A stretch of 64,000 nucleotides of DNA from the NCBI RefSeq assembly GCF_000165425.1, contig NW_001799588.1, forward strand, positions 4,920 to 68,919, given 5' to 3'. Both the position numbers and the translations under genes were made by a program. Source of the DNA: Paramecium tetraurelia. Its lineage: Eukaryota > Ciliophora > Oligohymenophorea > Peniculida > Parameciidae. How positions within the stretch are numbered: position 1 is the first letter of the stretch; each line of letters begins with the position of its first letter. The notes beneath the pieces were generated by a model, which was given only the letters and a program-made list of their open reading frames with translations, was not told where the DNA came from and did not search any database. This document shows, in pieces, positions 1 to 12,340 of the stretch.

Positions 1-425
1 GGTTAAGGCATTCGCTATTTATTATTAAAGTAGGAGATATATAATATTATAAATTAAATATAATATTTAATCTGTTCTCGCTTTAATGAGGAATAGAGAT
101 TAGGAATAACTTTATGTAATTTATTTAATATCTTGATTCAAATTATCATAAATAATACATGTTACTAACACCTATAAAATTGATAATTAATTATTCTAGT
201 TCTTATATTGAAGAACAATTTTCAAAAGATTGCATTTTAAGAAGTTTCAATATTTTCATTTACTATCTAATAGAAGTTGGAGTTGAATTACAACAGATAA
301 TAAATATAGTCTAGAATACTGCGAAAAAAACACTACTTATTTAAGAGATCAATTCTTATGTATATTAACTACAAGAAAGAGTAAATGATATTTTAATATA
401 ATTTTGGCGAAAACACGTTATCAAA
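1..425. other. AT-rich region without a recognised gene
   Basis: No long TGA-free frame with protein-like composition is seen on either strand. It lies downstream of the stop of the Cys-rich surface protein gene. No telomeric repeat is present, so this is not a chromosome end. Confidence 0.5.
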
Positions 426-1322
426 TCATGCAATTAAGGCTAATAGGATAAACGCACCCAAAATGACTGAATTACTAACCTCATCATTGTTGGTTAAATT
501 ATCACAAGCAACACATTTATTATCAGATGTCCATTTGTAATTTTTATAGGTTCGTGAAAAGCAGGTATCTTTTGTAAAGATTGAAGAATCAACAGCATCG
601 TCACAAGCACCATTCACCCAAGCACATAAATAATAGTCAGCAGCCTCTACTCTGATAGAACCACATTCTGCTTCGGAGCCAAAATCTGAACATTTTATAG
701 AACGGCAAATTGATCCGTCGTATCTGCAACCATCGCGGTCATTACAATCAAGTTTGAAGTTGTTAAGATCTGAGCAATTGCTGACACCCGTCATTGTTTT
801 ACATGTATTATCGTTAGCCCAAGAACACCATGAGGTTTTTGAAGCAGCTCCAGTACATGTATCAGCAGTTGTAAATGATGAACATGTTACAAAAACATAT
901 GGAGCACATGATCCTGTTTCTGGTGAACACCATTCATATATAGGGCAATTCTCAACTGAATAATCAGAACAAGATGTAAAGAAAGAACACTGATTTTACT
1001 TATTCCAGAGACATCCAATTCCAGTAGGACAAAGTTCTGCGCTTGTTCCATCTGCACATGAGGGATAATATTCTTCACAAGTGGAAGTTTTCCATTTGCA
1101 GAAGTCTTCAGCATCACAAAGGACTTAAGATGATATATCTGCACAAGTAAACGTATGGTCTTGACATTCAGCAGATGACGTATTCCAAAGACACCAAGAT
1201 TATGCTTATCCGCAATCTTATTGATTTAGTTCTGAGCAGACACAATGTTGGGAAACATCTACATTCAAAGTTGCTGTTGCTAAACCGATAAGGCAAAGTG
1301 AGAATAGCAGTTATCTAAACAT
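426..1322 (-). CDS. Cys-rich GPI-anchored-type surface protein (antigen-like)
   Basis: 298 codons, no intron. The protein starts with a hydrophobic signal peptide (MFRQLLFSLCLIGLATA), continues as a Cys-rich body with recurring C-x(n)-W-C units (for example SWCSWANDNTC and CRYDGSICRS), and ends in a hydrophobic tail (SVILGAFILLALIA) directly before TGA, as expected for GPI attachment. Paramecium surface (immobilisation) antigens and smaller antigen-like proteins share this plan; this one is far shorter than a full antigen, so it resembles the small antigen-like class. The start is the first ATG in frame and gives the signal peptide. TAA and TAG occur inside as Gln. It would sit on the outer cell or ciliary membrane. 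The family assignment is inference from composition and topology. Confidence 0.8.
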
Positions 1323-4312
1323 TTTATTTAATTAAAAAAGAGTATCTTTTATAAACCCCTTTTAAATAGCGACAGGTAAATTAAAATGGCAACAATAACT
1401 AGGATATTTTTAATTGATTTAAAAATAATTTATTGTACGTGTTTTGTATCTTTTTTTTCATTAATTTTTTTAAATTTTTGGAAAACAATTTTTAATTTGA
1501 GCAATTTATGAAGATATTTAAATTTAAAATGGCTCGAAGCATCCATTCTCTTTGCTTTTGATAGTGATCTGCATTTTTTTACTATTTCAACCAAGTGCTC
1601 ATTCCTACTTTTAATGAATTTGATCTTAATTTAATTATTTCTGAACTTAGGAATATCATATCAACTACCCATATTTTTTTCTTTACTTTTTACTCAATTT
1701 ATTGTTTGCATAGACAATTTAAAATTGACACTGGATATATGAACTTTTCATTACTCATTTTAATAATTTTTGCCATTTATGCAATATAATTTGATCCTAG
1801 AAAATAAAAAAAAGTTCTAAAGAGAACATTATTATCATAATCTATGCCTGATATTATAAAAATCAATAATTTGTAGTCAATATTGCTTTTTTTTACCTTT
1901 CAATATTAATATTGATTCTAACAGCTACACATCTAGACATGAAAAGAAAGTTCGGCATAACTGATAAAACTTAAGAATTATAGCAAAAATAAGGGAATTA
2001 TATTTAAACGATTCTATAAAGACCTCTATAGGTCTATTAGTAAAAATACTAACATGCAAATTTATTTAACAGAAAAATACCATATATTTCATTCAATTAA
2101 AAATGAAATATATAATTTAATATATTAATAAAGGATTTTAATTGTCTAATAAAATACGTTGCTTATTTATTCTTAAGAAGAACAACTTAAGTTTTGAGAG
2201 AAATTGCATTTTACATATTTTCATTTTTTCGAATGTTTGTTAGTTAAGATGAATAATATATATCTTGTCTATTGACTAGTTTTTTTTATTTCAGCAAGAA
2301 TTCTTCTTTCAATATTTTATCGGATCAATTAAATTTTCTTTAATTTTAAAATTGAATAATTTCAAAAATTGAATTTGTATTTGTTAACATTGAATAATTC
2401 TTTCTTAAATTTTCACAAAATAAGGAGAGAGTTTTACAATTATTCTAATTCTATTTTTGGATTAATACATTATAAATTATAGTTGGAGGTGAAGTTTGAT
2501 ATTATTCAATTTATGTAAATAGTTTACTTAATATGTCTGTAATTTTTAAGAAACATAATTCCCATTCTCCTTTTTTTAATAATATAATTGATAATCTTTA
2601 CTTAAATTTGACTGCTTTCATTTGAGTTATTTCTTTATTGATTTTAATTTATGAAAGAAATACAAAAAATGAAAACGCTTTATTTACTAAAATTCTTTTT
2701 TAATCCGCAGAGTGGTCAATTCTTGTATATAATTAAAGAATATGCCTCTTAAAAACAAGAATTAAAATACCTATCTTATTAATTATTATATAATATAATT
2801 CATTATATATAATTATCAGCAATGATAATCGTGATCAATTAACTGTACTCAATGTTTGATTTATCACTCTCTACATTTAAAAAAGGATAATATTTTTCTA
2901 CTCTTGCGCTTCTCTAGAGCAAGCTCCCACAAATTATTTAAATGATATTTTGTCCTGACGATCTCAATAAGAAGAAGAGGATTCAAAATTTTTATCTTAT
3001 GAATCATTATATCTAATTAATTATGTTTTAAGGTCTTTAAAAAAGTTTAAAAGTAATAAATCCTTTAAATATTTAAATACCATGATTTATTAATTAAAAT
3101 TAAATTTTATGTCGATTATTTCAAATAAGAAGGGAATTCTTTTTTAGAGATTTCTAGACTGCATATAATAATCTCTTTTTTATTTAGGTGAATTCCTTTA
3201 ATATTTATGATTATAATGATCAATGATGATTTATTAAAATGATTATGTATTAATACTATAAAAACCCGAAGAATGTATTATTTATAATAGTAAATTAATT
3301 CGGTCTTTCTTAACAATCGTTTGAGAAAGGATATCAAAAAAAAGATTCCTATAAATTAATTTGTAATTCTGTTCCTAATTTTGGCAAACCCTCATGAAAT
3401 TAAAGGAATTACTAGGCCTTTGGTTATGAATTAAAGAGATTATTATTAAATATAACTAGAATAATATTCATAAAATAAGTGATAAATAATAAGTTAGAAT
3501 GTGATTTCAAAGGATAGAGAAGCATTTAGATGTAATTATTTATTATGTAAATAGTTATATAAGTAGTTGAGGTTTGATAAGATAAACAATTTCAAGTGTA
3601 ACAACACTCTAAAGTCTGAATTATTATTGCCAAATAGTGATTCATTTCATTTTATTACTGATCCAAAATCATTTTAAGAATTGACATTATTAATCAATTC
3701 GAAAATTAAAAATCAGGTCTTGATAAAAAATATCATCTGTTATTTTTTAAAATAATTTACAAACATATAATTATTATATTTGTAATTAGAATAAATATCA
3801 CAATCAATTAAATATGTATCTAATTTGATGGTAAAGCCATTTACTTTTAATAAAGTTGAAGATAATTCTATCAAATAAAATGAATAGTGTTGGGCACTTG
3901 TTTTTTAATAAATATTGTTCGATTGTTGTAGCATAATCTAAAATTATAATAAAATTATATGATTGAATGAGGAAAAAGATAAGACTTTTATAATTATTTA
4001 CAGTACTCAAATAAACTATATTGTAGAAAAATAACTTAAATAGGATAGTGTCTTTAAAAAAATGATGATCTATTTTATTTAATGATTTTTGAAGTAACAT
4101 CAATAAAAATTGTAAAATTGAATCCAAAGATTTCAATTAATCAATACAAATAGTTTCATTTACGATTGATAAATTGATAATCTTGTTTAATTGTCATATA
4201 AAAGATGCATTAATCTGAGATGATAATTTTAACAATAAATATTTAAAACATATTATTAGATAATTTTAATTCTTAATAATGAATTATAGATATATTATAA
4301 TAATAAACTAAT
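1323..4312. other. 3-kb AT-rich region without an intact gene
   Basis: Frames are broken by TGA every few dozen codons. Two stretches look weakly protein-like: about 1568-1918 on the + strand (hydrophobic, no ATG start), and about 3850-4000 on the + strand, where a short reading (CSIVVAQSKIIIKLYD) resembles a WD-repeat blade like those of the next gene. Both are too short and interrupted to call genes. An inverted repeat at 3130-3199 is listed separately. Confidence 0.45.
3130..3199. repeat. short imperfect inverted repeat
   Basis: Outer arms aagggaattc (3130-3139) and gaattccttt (3190-3199) are inverted with one mismatch. An inner pair, agagatt (3146-3152) and aatctct (3170-3176), continues the stem. 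The spacer is about 17 nt. It could be a stem-loop, a remnant of a small mobile element, or chance in AT-rich DNA. Confidence 0.4.
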
Positions 4313-6060
4313 ATGTTTAAAATATTTTGTTTAAATCATAACAAAGAATGTGTTATGGTAGATATTAATAAAGAAAGTATTTTAGAAGGAGATTTGGTTG
4401 TTCAAAATGTATTGAAGAATCAATAAAATCTAATATAGGTAAGTTTGATTAAATCAAAAGTTTGGATTCCTTTTGGGCATAATGGGAAATAATTTCTAAA
4501 GATAACAAAAGTTTTATATAGGAAACTATGAAAAAGATTGATGAGCATACTAAGGAATTATCAACATTCAACAGCATAATACTAAATAGTATAATTGAAG
4601 TAACTAATTTCTTTTTACAAAAATTATAAGACTAATTATAGGTTTTTGAAGTAGAACCTCAATATTTATCAGAAGAACACATTTTTTAAATTGCAGAGAA
4701 TCTAAGTAATTAAAAGGATTATTTGGATAATTTTAAAAGTTAATAACAAGATTATTACCATTCATATTTAAAAGAGATTTAAAATATATTGGATTAAAAT
4801 AATATTACAATAATTTAGAAGGTAAGAAAACATAATTTAAGTATAGTTCATCAACAAATTAACATTAAAATTAAACTTCAAAAATAATCATCTAAATAAA
4901 AAGGAATAATTGGTATTGGTATATTAATAGGTTGTTGTATAACAATAATGATTAATTTTAATTTACCAATAGGTTAGATTAATTAATATCTAAAAATTAA
5001 TCAAAAAATCATAAAAAATGAAAAAGAAGTTAATGATTTTTAATCAAAAGAGTGTTTATCAATAGATTAAATTAATTAAAATCAAAAAATCATCAAAAAT
5101 GAGATAGAAGTTAATTAGTTTTTATATTAGCCTATGTAATCAAATCTAAAAGATATACAACTAAAATGTTAATTATTTGCTTTTAATTCAAATAATTCAA
5201 TAATGATAGCTGGTTGCGAAAAACAGATTTAAGTATTTTAGTTCGTTGATGGATAACTATATTATAAATAAACTATCAGTTCCCACAATGACAATCTTAC
5301 CGCTTTATACCATATGAATAATTCTGAATAATTTGTTTCAGGTGATATGAAGGGAACAATGATGATTTGGAAATACAAGATGGCAGATAAATGGGAATAG
5401 AAAGAACGATTTGAGTAATTACATAAAGGTAGAATAAATGAAATCAGAATGAATATTAAAGAAGATATTATAATTACATGCGGGGATGATAAATCTATCT
5501 AAATTTTGAAAATTGAAAAAAAATGGAAGCCTTAATAGAGAATCGCTTAATTTAAGAGTAAGGTATTAAGTCTTATTTTGAATGAAGTTGAAGATTAATT
5601 AATATCCTCTGATTATGACGGGATTATATCAGTGATGAAAAAAACAAATTAAGACAACTGGAAGGTAAACTAAAATATTACTGCAATTCCTGGATTTAAA
5701 TTAACTTTAATCGATGCTAATTAATTTGTTTATCAATCAAATAAAGGAGATATGTAAGTATTTAAACTGAAAGGTGATTAATACAAGGAAATTTAAGCTA
5801 TTAATTTGAAAGGAGATGGAGGCGAAAATATTTGCCATATCTCTTCAGTATTTGTAAAATAGAAATCCATTCTGATCAGTATTAATAATAAATAATTACA
5901 TATGATCAAGAAGAAGTAGAATGGAGATCTTGAAATTTATAAATCAATTGTGCATTAACAAAATCCTGTCTATGGTGGGTTAAGCAACGATGGAGAATAT
6001 TTAATCACATTGGACGAAAAAAATTAGGGGCAGTTACAAAGATTTGTTCAGCAAAATTGA
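4313..6060 (+). CDS. WD-repeat membrane protein with N-terminal Cys/His motif
   Basis: 575 aa after removal of one 20-nt intron (4358-4377, GT..AAAG), which brings the frame into register. The N-terminus has a zinc-finger-like CxxH...CxxC pattern (CLNHNKE and GCSKCIEE). It is followed by a coiled-coil region, one hydrophobic segment (GIIGIGILIGCCITIMINFN, about residues 195-214), a second Gln-rich linker, and a C-terminal half made of WD40-like blades (for example IMIAGCEKQIQVFQF, SGDMKGTMMIWKY, IIITCGDDKSIQIL). Ciliates have a large family combining an N-terminal Cys/His motif, a coiled coil and WD repeats. Inference: a scaffold tethered to a membrane. The substrate or partner is unknown. 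The intron ending in AAAG is atypical for Paramecium, but other introns here also end in AAG. Confidence 0.75.
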
Positions 6061-7129
6061 AATTATTAATTGCTAATGTAATTTATTATAAGTTTTCAAG
6101 TAAACTGATTGTATCTGTCTGAAAATCATGATCAATTATTCTTAAATTTCTATATTTATTAATCTAAATTATTAATTGACATTTAGTATATCTGTTGACT
6201 ATATCTTCATAAATTCAATAAAATCACAGAAAACATATTTTATCGATTCTATCTGAACATTTTTATAATAGTAATTGACATATATTTTTTTAGTTTATTG
6301 AAATGAATATATTTTCCTTAATTATTTCAGACTTTGGACTTTGGATTAATTTAAGTTTACTTAATGTTAATTGTATTTAAATTCTTATTTAGTATTTTCT
6401 CGACATAGATAGCAAGATTATATTTTCAATAAAAAAGCCTTTTCTAAAAGTATTATATTTATTGACTATCTATGTCTAAAGGACATGAAGATGCAGTATA
6501 TTATCCACTTAATTATTGACGATTGCATATAATCTAATTATTTAATTGATGGGTATCATTCATATGCACAACTAATTTTAGAATTACAAGAATTAAGTTA
6601 TATTGACTATTTTTAAATTAAAAATATCTTGATGTATTTTTATTTTGGCAAATTTAACTTTATAGAAGATTCATCTTTGAAAATATAGTGTTTTTTTAAT
6701 TATAATTTCATACGATCCTAACCTCCCCCTTCACTTAGGGAATAATTAAAAACGTAATTAATAAATATAATTGTTATGTAATTTTGACTCCTCTTTGTAA
6801 TAATAAAAATCTGAAGATTATGGAGAAATCTAAAGCGAAACCAATAATATAGTAAAAGGCTAGATCTGGTAGTAGGAATAATATAATAATGAAAATCTAA
6901 TATTGATTTTCAGTTCTATTAGAGAGAATTAATAAAAACCAAGAATAATATAGTTGAATCAATATCATTGTTAAATATTGTTAAACTCAGAAATTACAAC
7001 ATTGAATTAGCTATGTTTATGAATTTATATAATTTATTACATTGTCATAATTCCTTTGAATTTAAACAATTATCAATACTTTATAAACCTATTCGCTATA
7101 ATTTCATAAATGATCATTAGTAATTTCAC
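6061..7129. other. AT-rich region without a recognised gene
   Basis: No continuous coding frame. A short open stretch from ATG near 6821 (MEKSKAKPIIQQKARSGSR) looks protein-like but meets TGA after 28 codons and has no supported continuation. It may be the eroded start of a gene. Confidence 0.4.
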
Positions 7130-7480
7130 TAAAAACAATTATGGATTTCTAGGTTTAACTTTAGCATGTTCTACAATCACTTTTAGAAAGTTCTCTTTTG
7201 AATTTACCCCATAAAATTTTCAATAGGACTCAATTATTGAGTATAAGGAGGCAAATAAAGGTGGTTTAGATATCTCAAAAAATTATTTCTTAAATTTGTT
7301 TCTATATACACAGATGCATTATCAAATTCAGATACATAATTTCTAAAACCATTTTCTAATTACAAACTTGATTGGTTTAATTAAATAGTTTTAAACCAAA
7401 ACAGAATTTAAATTATATATAAAGCACTAATACTTTTTCATGCTACCAATGAGATATATTCTTTTTTACTCTATCAATAT
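7130..7480 (-). mobile_element. decayed Tc1/mariner-type DDE transposase relic
   Basis: On the - strand one frame reads a run ending in LPPYTQQLSPIENFMG (about 7200-7260). This matches the block around the third catalytic residue (Glu) of Tc1/mariner and IS630-like transposases (typically LPPYSPxLNPIE). About 35 residues upstream the same frame has FDNASVY (about 7315-7335), matching the second catalytic Asp block (typically LDNAxxH). Further upstream, readable only across TGA and frame changes, are ALYIIQ and NQSSL, in the position of the preceding strand. The N-terminal half and terminal inverted repeats were not found, so the boundaries are approximate. The frame is broken, so the element is dead. 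Confidence 0.7.
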
Positions 7481-7942
7481 ATATAATATGTCCAATTTTT
7501 CTTATACCACAATAATAAATTCTTTAAAGTAAGGTCCAAAACTATAATAATCATTTAATAGGATACCCTAGCATGGAAGATTTTAAATAATTCCAATTCT
7601 CTATCATTGTTAATATCACTTTTTAGCTATTTAATATGCAATTATTATAATAATGTGTTTAGTATTAAAAAATTTTGTGAAAAAGTTAATAATTAATTCA
7701 AAAATAAACTATTAAGTTTTATATATAATAGCTTGGTTTTAATTTTCATCATTATTTAATTAGAAGTAAATCTTGGGTTCTTGATGTATATATCTACTTG
7801 TAAAGTAAATTTTAAAATTATAAAATAAAACCCAAAATTCAGAATTTAAATAATTTATATTTTTTCTTAACAATTATGACAATAACCAACAGACTACTTA
7901 TTTAAGTAATGACCAATAGAATATTTCGGATAAAAAAAAATG

Positions 7943-8330
7943 CTGAGAAAATTGGTCAGATGATTTAGAAACAGGCTCTTTGAGATTATAGGAGAGTTTA
8001 TTAGAAATTGAAGTTGGTAAGCCATAAGGCGCTGATAAAGATCAGTTTCCAAACAAAATTGGATGCTAAATTTATTCTATACATCGAAACCAAATCATAT
8101 ATTATTTAAGAATTCTTTGAATGAATGTCTCTCTATCTCCCCACAGAGAACTTGAGGTAATTGTTCATTAAATATTTACAAGAATTATTTAATCATTTAA
8201 AACCTCCTTTAATAGAAAGCAATAAAAACAAATTCTTCAAGAGGTCACAAACAAATTAAATATAAATAAATAAAAGAATAGAAGCATTTGCAATTCAGGA
8301 GGAGCAGCAAGATTAAAGTATTACTATCTC
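7943..8330 (+). pseudogene. PX-domain (sorting nexin-like) pseudogene
   Basis: One frame reads ENWSDDLETGSLRLQESLLEIEVGKP and on to a PNKIG block, resembling the first strands of the PX domain of SNX proteins (LEIxVxxPxTxG). After frame breaks near 8120, another frame reads KYLQELFNHLKPPLIESNKN, matching the part of a PX domain just after the RRYSDFEWL motif (LxxYxxPPLPEKN). No single frame covers both and several TGA codons intervene, and no combination of small introns was found that rescues it. PX domains bind phosphoinositides on endosomes; this copy is probably dead. Similarity is by eye. Confidence 0.55.
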
Positions 8331-8829
8331 TTTATATATAGAATTCTATTGCTTTACATTATTAGTTTTTAATACATAATTGACTAATTAATGTAGGATA
8401 ATGATAAAAATAAAGTGAAAAATATCTATCACTGGAGCCGCATAGAGCAACCTTATTTAATAATATATTTTCAAGACCTAAATATTCAACAATAAAAATA
8501 ATTTAATGTGTTGTATTATAAATGCTTAACTTAATTATAAGTCTAGTATTTAACCTATTAATTGCCAATATAATACGATGATTCGAGGGGAAATCACAAA
8601 GTTAACGAAAAATTTTTCAAAAAGAAGAAGATGATTGAGATAAAAAATTTTGAGGTAATATTATGGTGAATGAGTGAAATTTCAAAATGTATTTTAGATA
8701 TTCAGATGGATTTGAATAATTCTATATATAGCATCAATTAAAACAAATGGTAAAATAGTAAACAATAGCAACTTGCATCTAAGAATTATATATTTAATAT
8801 TTATATAATTCAACAATCAGTAATCATCT

Positions 8830-9108
8830 GTTTCAGTACGTTGGTCATCATCTTATTCAGGTTAATCCTCAAAAATTGAGAATTCTGAAAACTCTGAAAA
8901 ATCATATGTTTATGAGGATGTTATTGATTCTAAATCATTAATAACTCTAATTATCAATTATCTAATTCTTTCAATTTAAAAATCTTAAGAGGAGGATTGC
9001 GAGCTCTGATGTGAGGTATGTGAGCGTTAGGAAGAAGATTGCAATGATTATTAAGGTGAAGTTTAAATAGATTATGATAATGATTAAGATTCAATCGAAA
9101 ATTGTTGA
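8830..9108 (+). pseudogene. unassigned coding relic, Ser-rich then acidic
   Basis: A 93-codon stretch reads as protein with one internal TGA. It is Ser-rich at first (WSSSYSGQSSKIENSENSEK) and acidic and Cys-containing later (CEVCERQEEDCNDYQG). No ATG start or conserved domain is recognised. Composition differs from the surrounding AT-rich DNA, so it is probably the remains of a gene tail. Confidence 0.35.
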
Positions 9109-9179
9109 TATAGTTATATCAATTATGAATATTATTGTTACAGTCTTGATATTTAATGTACTGAATCAGTATTTATAAT

Positions 9180-9820
9180 GTTTGGGAAATTCAATTCAAT
9201 TCCTTCATATAAATTTAACTTACATATTTCTACCGCCAATTAAATATCAGATTCCTAATTTCCTTAAACTACTTCATATTTATTTAATGGCGACATTAGC
9301 CCGATAAATTGATTCGTTATCTTAAAACATTCATCCTCTTTATATAAAAATAATTAATTCTCTTTTTGTTATGCTTAAAATAGATTTCTTTTTTCTTGAA
9401 AAATTAGATTTCTCTACATCTTCCTAATTTTATTGCTATAAATTTCTCTACGATCGTAAACAATTTCTAAAATATCTATTTGATAATATTTTTAGAATGC
9501 ATTTTCTTATTGCTTGATTTAAAAATTGAAATTGATGTGATTTATATTGTTTAGTGCTTAAAGTTTGCAATACTCTTAAATTTTTTATTGTCGTATCATT
9601 TCGAATTAATCTATAATCAACTACTATTTATGGTTTTCCATTCTTAGCCAGAATCAGGGTTATTAAAAATAATATTAAATCTTGGAGTTAGCAAAATGTA
9701 TAATTTAAAACAATATCAACCTTTCTCCTCAAAAAATTTAATTAAGTATTCTATACAATTATTTTACTTCAATTTTATATATAATTTATACCCTTTTATT
9801 AAATTCATTAAATAAGTTAG
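9180..9820. other. AT-rich region without a recognised gene
   Basis: Both strands are interrupted by frequent TGA and no protein-like frame of note is seen. Confidence 0.4.
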
Positions 9821-10009
9821 GTAGACATTTATGTATCGAAAGTTTCTAGGACTGAAAATGCTTTTAAAAAACTACCTATACCTCAAAAGAAATTAAATTC
9901 AAATTATAGTCCTTAAAAATAATACACTCCGAGAAAAAAAGTCATATTTAAAAATGACAACTAAATTTTAAGTAAGCTCTTTTTATTACTTCTAATAATG
10001 AATAGCTGA
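9821..10009 (+). pseudogene. short basic coding relic
   Basis: 62 codons are open, with Lys/Gln-rich composition typical of Paramecium proteins (FKKLPIPQKKLNSNYSPQKQ, then RKKVIFKND), and end at TGA 10007. There is no supported start upstream. It may be the 3' end of a lost gene. Confidence 0.3.
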
Positions 10010-10104
10010 TTTATTCAAATATTACAAAGTATATAAATCTAATTTAAATTTACTGGAAGATCAAAAGATCAAATTTATTTTATAATGATAATAATCGATC
10101 ACAC

Positions 10105-12340
10105 TCAAATAATAGTAAAAACAATTTTTTCTATAAATCTTTTTGTATATTCTTAAGGATTTTAAGCGGAAGTATCAAGATCTATTTTTACATTTAAGGC
10201 TTTTTTTGTGACTTATTCAATCCTTTTTTCAGCATTCCATTCTTGTAGGTAATCAATAATTGCAATATGGTAGTATACCCCTTATTCTTTTATTGATGGT
10301 ATACAAGATAATTCTGAATTAAAAAATTTGAAGATCTAAAACTAATATTAAATATTACATCTATTTAAGGTTATATCTATAAGTAAGATGACCAATTCAT
10401 TTTTATAATTAACAAAGAATAATCCATTAGATTTAACTCTGAAAAAAATTTGGAATCTTGAATTAAGCTGTTTTTTAATCTATCTTTAAATTTTTCAGGA
10501 ATAAATAATTTGCCTTCTTCCTCTTTAAAGTCAATATCTTTGAGAGTAGTCTTTGTCAAATCCTTAGTGAAATCATTTTATTTCAAAACTTTTCTTTAAT
10601 ACTCAGATCCTTTTAGGTCATAGGTTCTCATTACATAAGATGATGGAATTTGGAGAGCATTTCTCATCACAATAAATATTTGAGATTCTTATCCCTATAA
10701 TTAAAACAAATTTTACATTTTGTAACACAAACTTAAAGATTCCATAAATTGGGGAGATTAGGGACTCATTTCTATTTAAATGTAGGAAGTACCTGCCCAA
10801 GTTTTTTTGAATTATTAATAATTCTTATTCAACAATTGTTTTGATTAAAAGTTTATTGTCAAAGGTAAAAAAAAAGAACGCTCCTCCCTTTCCACCATCA
10901 GGACCTTTAAAAGAATTGATTTATTCTTAATTAGATATTGGATCAAAAGACTAAGAATAATTATTTATTTTCCTATCTTTTTTTCTCAATTTTTGAAAAA
11001 CTTTTGGAGCATAAATAATAATAGTAGAAGCCATCAATCTGAGTTCAATCTCTAGGTCTTATTCAGGTGGAATAACAAACTGAGCTTGTTCATTAATTTC
11101 CTCCTCAGTTATTTTATCTTGAATTTCTTGAATCTACTTGGATTAAATTTCTGACGTTTGATTGTTTACTTTGTGATTTTTTTTTAATAAATAGCTACCT
11201 TTTGAAGCATTTTCTATGTAATTATCTTATTAAAATATTTATTATATGCTATAAACAATTGTATTAACCTTATCTATGAGCAAAGTTTTAGCTATAACTA
11301 CCAAATTCTGCTCTTCAGATACTAAGGATAATTAATATTAAAATACATAAAGAACTGCCAACTTCCGATTTGGATGAAAGTCGTTTCCAAATTAATAAGA
11401 TTTACCTGTTTATAGTTGGGTCTCGAAGCCTTAATATTGATAATACAAATGGGGTGCATAATTTAGCAGAATTTTCAATAGTGATAAATATTAATAGCCA
11501 TCCCTTTTGAAATTTTGTGCAATTAAGTCCAACTAGAATATAACTTATTGCTTAAGTTAGTTATATACAAAATTAAGCCGTTATGTATGAAGAATAATAT
11601 CGAGTAACTTTTCCTATCAAATTTAAATATCTTTGATTTTCAGGAACAGCCTTTTTAATATACAGCATTGTATAAACTGACATAAAAGTATTTACAAAAA
11701 CCAAAAACAAACCAGCAAAATTGAATCCAGGATTATACTTTAAACTACAAGTGCCAAATAAAGACAATCCATTATAATTAAAAATTTTTGCTATCAAGGT
11801 TACAGATATCATGGTAAACCAAGCAATAACATGAAGAATGAGGCGTAGTTTTTTTTTTGTTGCAAATTAATCCTTTAGAGTTATTCTTACATAAAGACAG
11901 AATATTAAATTATAGGTGATTTCTCCAGCTCCAGCAAATATGCTTACAATTGAATTAATTTAGCAAAATATATCATCACTTAGAGGACTACTCTCATTTA
12001 TTATAAAGTATATGCATGTGCTAAACCAATGAACACATAGGATGGCCTCACAAAAAGAAATAAAGAATATGATATCGCCAGGCATTTTCCAAGTTTTTGG
12101 ATAAATCATAAAACTTAGCATAATAATCATTGTTAAAATGAAAGCTATTATTGCTAATAATTACAAAAATTACTTACGAAAGATGAGAAAAATATATTAG
12201 TCAATAGTCTAAAGTCTTATAGCTTACGATAGCTCCTCATTACTTAAGCCTGAGTTACAATCAACTACCTCTGAATCACTATAAATTCCCTTAACTTAAC
12301 TCATTATTATTAGAATTAAGGCTGCATGCATTATTTACAT
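10105..12340 (-). CDS. 7TM receptor fused to a phosphatidylinositol phosphate kinase (GPCR-PIPK)
   Basis: 721 aa after three introns (11322-11346, 10695-10716, 10336-10358). Residues 1-20 look like a signal peptide. Residues about 50-310 hold a series of hydrophobic helices in 7TM arrangement, with ciliate-typical loops. Residues about 460-720 are a PIPK catalytic domain: glycine loop GGKGGAFFFF, lysine strand KLLIKTI, DLKGS (YDLKGSEYQRK), LKDIDF, the catalytic loop NLMDYSLL, the metal-binding IIDYLQ, and a basic segment EKRIEQVTKK at the activation-loop position. All the expected catalytic residues are present. Known 7TM-PIPK fusions are Dictyostelium RpkA and the oomycete GPCR-PIPKs. Such a protein could couple a cue at the plasma membrane directly to PIP2-type lipid production without a separate G protein; that function is inference. 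The first ATG was taken as start (a second Met is at codon 4). Confidence 0.88.

Noticed and set aside
754-963. Open frame on the + strand within the Cys-rich gene
   Set aside because: It lies antisense to a clearly coding frame with signal peptide and Cys pattern, and has no start context.
3804-4136. 110-codon frame on the - strand
   Set aside because: Hydrophobic, Phe/Ile-rich AT-derived sequence; the opposite strand gives a weak WD-like reading, so it is a composition artefact.
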